A stretch of DNA of 64,000 bases from Dryocola boscaweniae. GTDB taxonomy: Bacteria > Pseudomonadota > Gammaproteobacteria > Enterobacterales > Enterobacteriaceae. Within the stretch, counting starts at the first letter, position 1. Each line of letters opens with the position of its first letter. This document shows positions 63,033 to 64,000 of this stretch, in pieces. Location of the stretch: contig NZ_JALHAP010000069.1 in assembly GCF_025215095.1 (NCBI RefSeq), positions 49,089 through 113,088 of the forward strand. The letters are read 5' to 3'. The position numbers and the translations under genes are program-made. The notes below the pieces were generated by a model. It was given only the letters and a program-made list of their open reading frames with translations. It was not told the DNA's origin and searched no databases.

Positions 63033-63858
63033 TGCACGCCCCACGGTACTGGTCTTTGATTCCGGTGTCGGGGGGCTTTCAGTGTATAACGAGGTTCGGC
63101 AACTTCTGCCGGACCTGCATTACATCTATGCCTTCGATAACGTAGCCTTTCCCTACGGCGAAAAGAGCGAAGAATTTATCGTTGAACGAGTGGTGGAGAT
63201 TGTCACTGCGGTTCAGGAACGTTATCCGCTGGCGCTGGCAATTATTGCATGTAATACCGCAAGCACGGTTTCCCTTCCCGCATTACGCGAAAAGTTCGTT
63301 TTCCCGGTTGTTGGCGTGGTCCCGGCTATCAAACCTGCAGCACGTATGACGGCAAACGGTATTGTTGGTCTGCTTGCAACACGCGGCACGGTGCGCCGTC
63401 CTTATACTCATGAGCTGGTTGCGCGATTTGCGGCAGAATGCAAAATCGAGATGCTTGGTTCTGCTGAGCTGGTAGAACTTGCGGAAGCTAAGCTGCACGG
63501 CGAACCGGTCTCGCTCGAAGAGCTTCGCAAAATCCTGCGCCCATGGCTGCGTATGAAGGAGCCACCGGATACCGTTGTATTAGGTTGCACTCACTTCCCT
63601 CTATTACAGGAGGAACTTTTGCAGGTGCTGCCGGAAGGTACGCGGTTGATAGATTCCGGTGCTGCGATTGCTCGGCGTACGGCATGGCTTTTAGAGCATG
63701 AGGCGCCAGAGGCTTTTTCAACCGATGAGAATATTGCTTTCTGTATGGCCTTTACCCCGGAAACCGCACAGTTAATGCCTGTTTTGCAGCGTTATGGCTT
63801 CTCAACGCTCGAAAAACTGCCAGTTTGCAACGGTTTTGCACAAAAAATCGACGCTTGA
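62977..63858 (+). CDS. murI: glutamate racemase
   Basis: Makes D-glutamate for peptidoglycan. The 293-residue protein has the two catalytic cysteines in IACNTAST and LGCTHFPLLQ, and the VFDSGVGGLSVY loop. I chose the ATG at 62977, inside btuB, because the residues after it (MAIKPQDGNT) match the E. coli start; this gives the overlap also seen in E. coli. The C-terminus is several residues longer than I recall for E. coli MurI (285 residues). Confidence 0.95.
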   Translation: MAIKPQDGNTTSLAAIPSDARPTVLVFDSGVGGLSVYNEVRQLLPDLHYIYAFDNVAFPYGEKSEEFIVERVVEIVTAVQERYPLALAIIACNTASTVSLPALREKFVFPVVGVVPAIKPAARMTANGIVGLLATRGTVRRPYTHELVARFAAECKIEMLGSAELVELAEAKLHGEPVSLEELRKILRPWLRMKEPPDTVVLGCTHFPLLQEELLQVLPEGTRLIDSGAAIARRTAWLLEHEAPEAFSTDENIAFCMAFTPETAQLMPVLQRYGFSTLEKLPVCNGFAQKIDA

Positions 63859-63879
63859 AAAGAAATTGCAAATTAGGGG

Positions 63880-64000
63880 TTGTCAGCTTCCGAAAAATCC
63901 CTATACTGCGCCTCCACTGACACGGCACAACGGCTTACAAACCGGCCCGTCAGGCGGACGAAAGCGAAAATAAACGCTTGACTCTGCAGGAGGAAAGCGT
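63880..64000 (+). promoter_or_regulatory. rRNA operon promoters P1 and P2 (P2 cut by window end)
   Basis: P1 has -35 TTGTCA (63880-63885) and -10 TATACT (63902-63907) with the 16-bp spacing typical of rrn P1, followed by the GC-rich GCGCC discriminator and CACTGACACGG, giving a likely start near 63916. P2 has -35 TTGACT (63978-63983); 16 bp later the window ends on the first T of the expected -10. In E. coli the rrnB operon follows murI in the same way, so a 16S gene should lie just beyond the window. Confidence 0.9.

Overview
The window is a chromosomal segment of a member of the Enterobacteriaceae. Nearly every gene and its order match the E. coli/Salmonella region running from the LPS core (waa) locus through envC, cpxRA, pfkA, glpFKX, hslVU, metJBLF, argECBH, oxyR and btuB-murI to a ribosomal RNA operon promoter. 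It is not E. coli: argG sits inside the arg cluster, the katG-to-frw block normally found between metF and ppc is missing, cdh is missing next to sbp, and waaH is replaced by two other glycosyltransferase genes. I cannot name the genus; the pattern fits the Enterobacter/Klebsiella/Kluyvera side of the family.

Layout. 1-10592 is LPS core biosynthesis: the tail of a deacetylase-like gene, an AT-rich stretch that looks like a broken O-antigen ligase gene, two low-GC glycosyltransferases, then waaC-waaF-hldD, with kbl-tdh (threonine catabolism) divergent and two further glycosyltransferases. 10685-21255 holds yibQ-envC-gpmM (envelope and glycolysis), yibN-grxC-secB-gpsA-cysE, trmL, and the cpxA-cpxR / cpxP-CpxQ envelope stress module. 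21313-33023 is transport and central metabolism: fieF, pfkA, sbp, an SLC13-like permease, tpiA, yiiQ, yiiR, fpr, glpX-glpK-glpF and zapB. 33083-41586 has rraA, menA, hslVU, ftsN, cytR, priA and rpmE. 41706-55802 is amino acid biosynthesis: metJ/metBL/metF, ppc, and the divergent argE / argCBGH cluster. 55803-64000 has REP elements, the OxyS sRNA, oxyR, sthA, fabR-yijD, trmA, a cobalamin riboswitch with btuB, murI, and an rrn P1/P2 promoter cut by the window end.

Regulatory logic can be read directly in several places: a CpxR box shared by cpxRA and cpxP, a Cra-type palindrome at pfkA, tandem GlpR operators at glpF, a sigma-32 promoter for hslVU, MetJ boxes at metB and metF, paired ARG boxes at argE/argC, an OxyR site shared by oxyR and oxyS, and the B12 riboswitch at btuB.

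No insertion sequence, prophage, CRISPR array or tRNA gene was seen. The most unusual parts are the possible waaL relic, the two-gene glycosyltransferase cassette after tdh, the argG insertion with REP elements on both sides of argH, and the SLC13-like permease beside sbp. I found no convincing entirely new system; most of the window is ordinary core genome.
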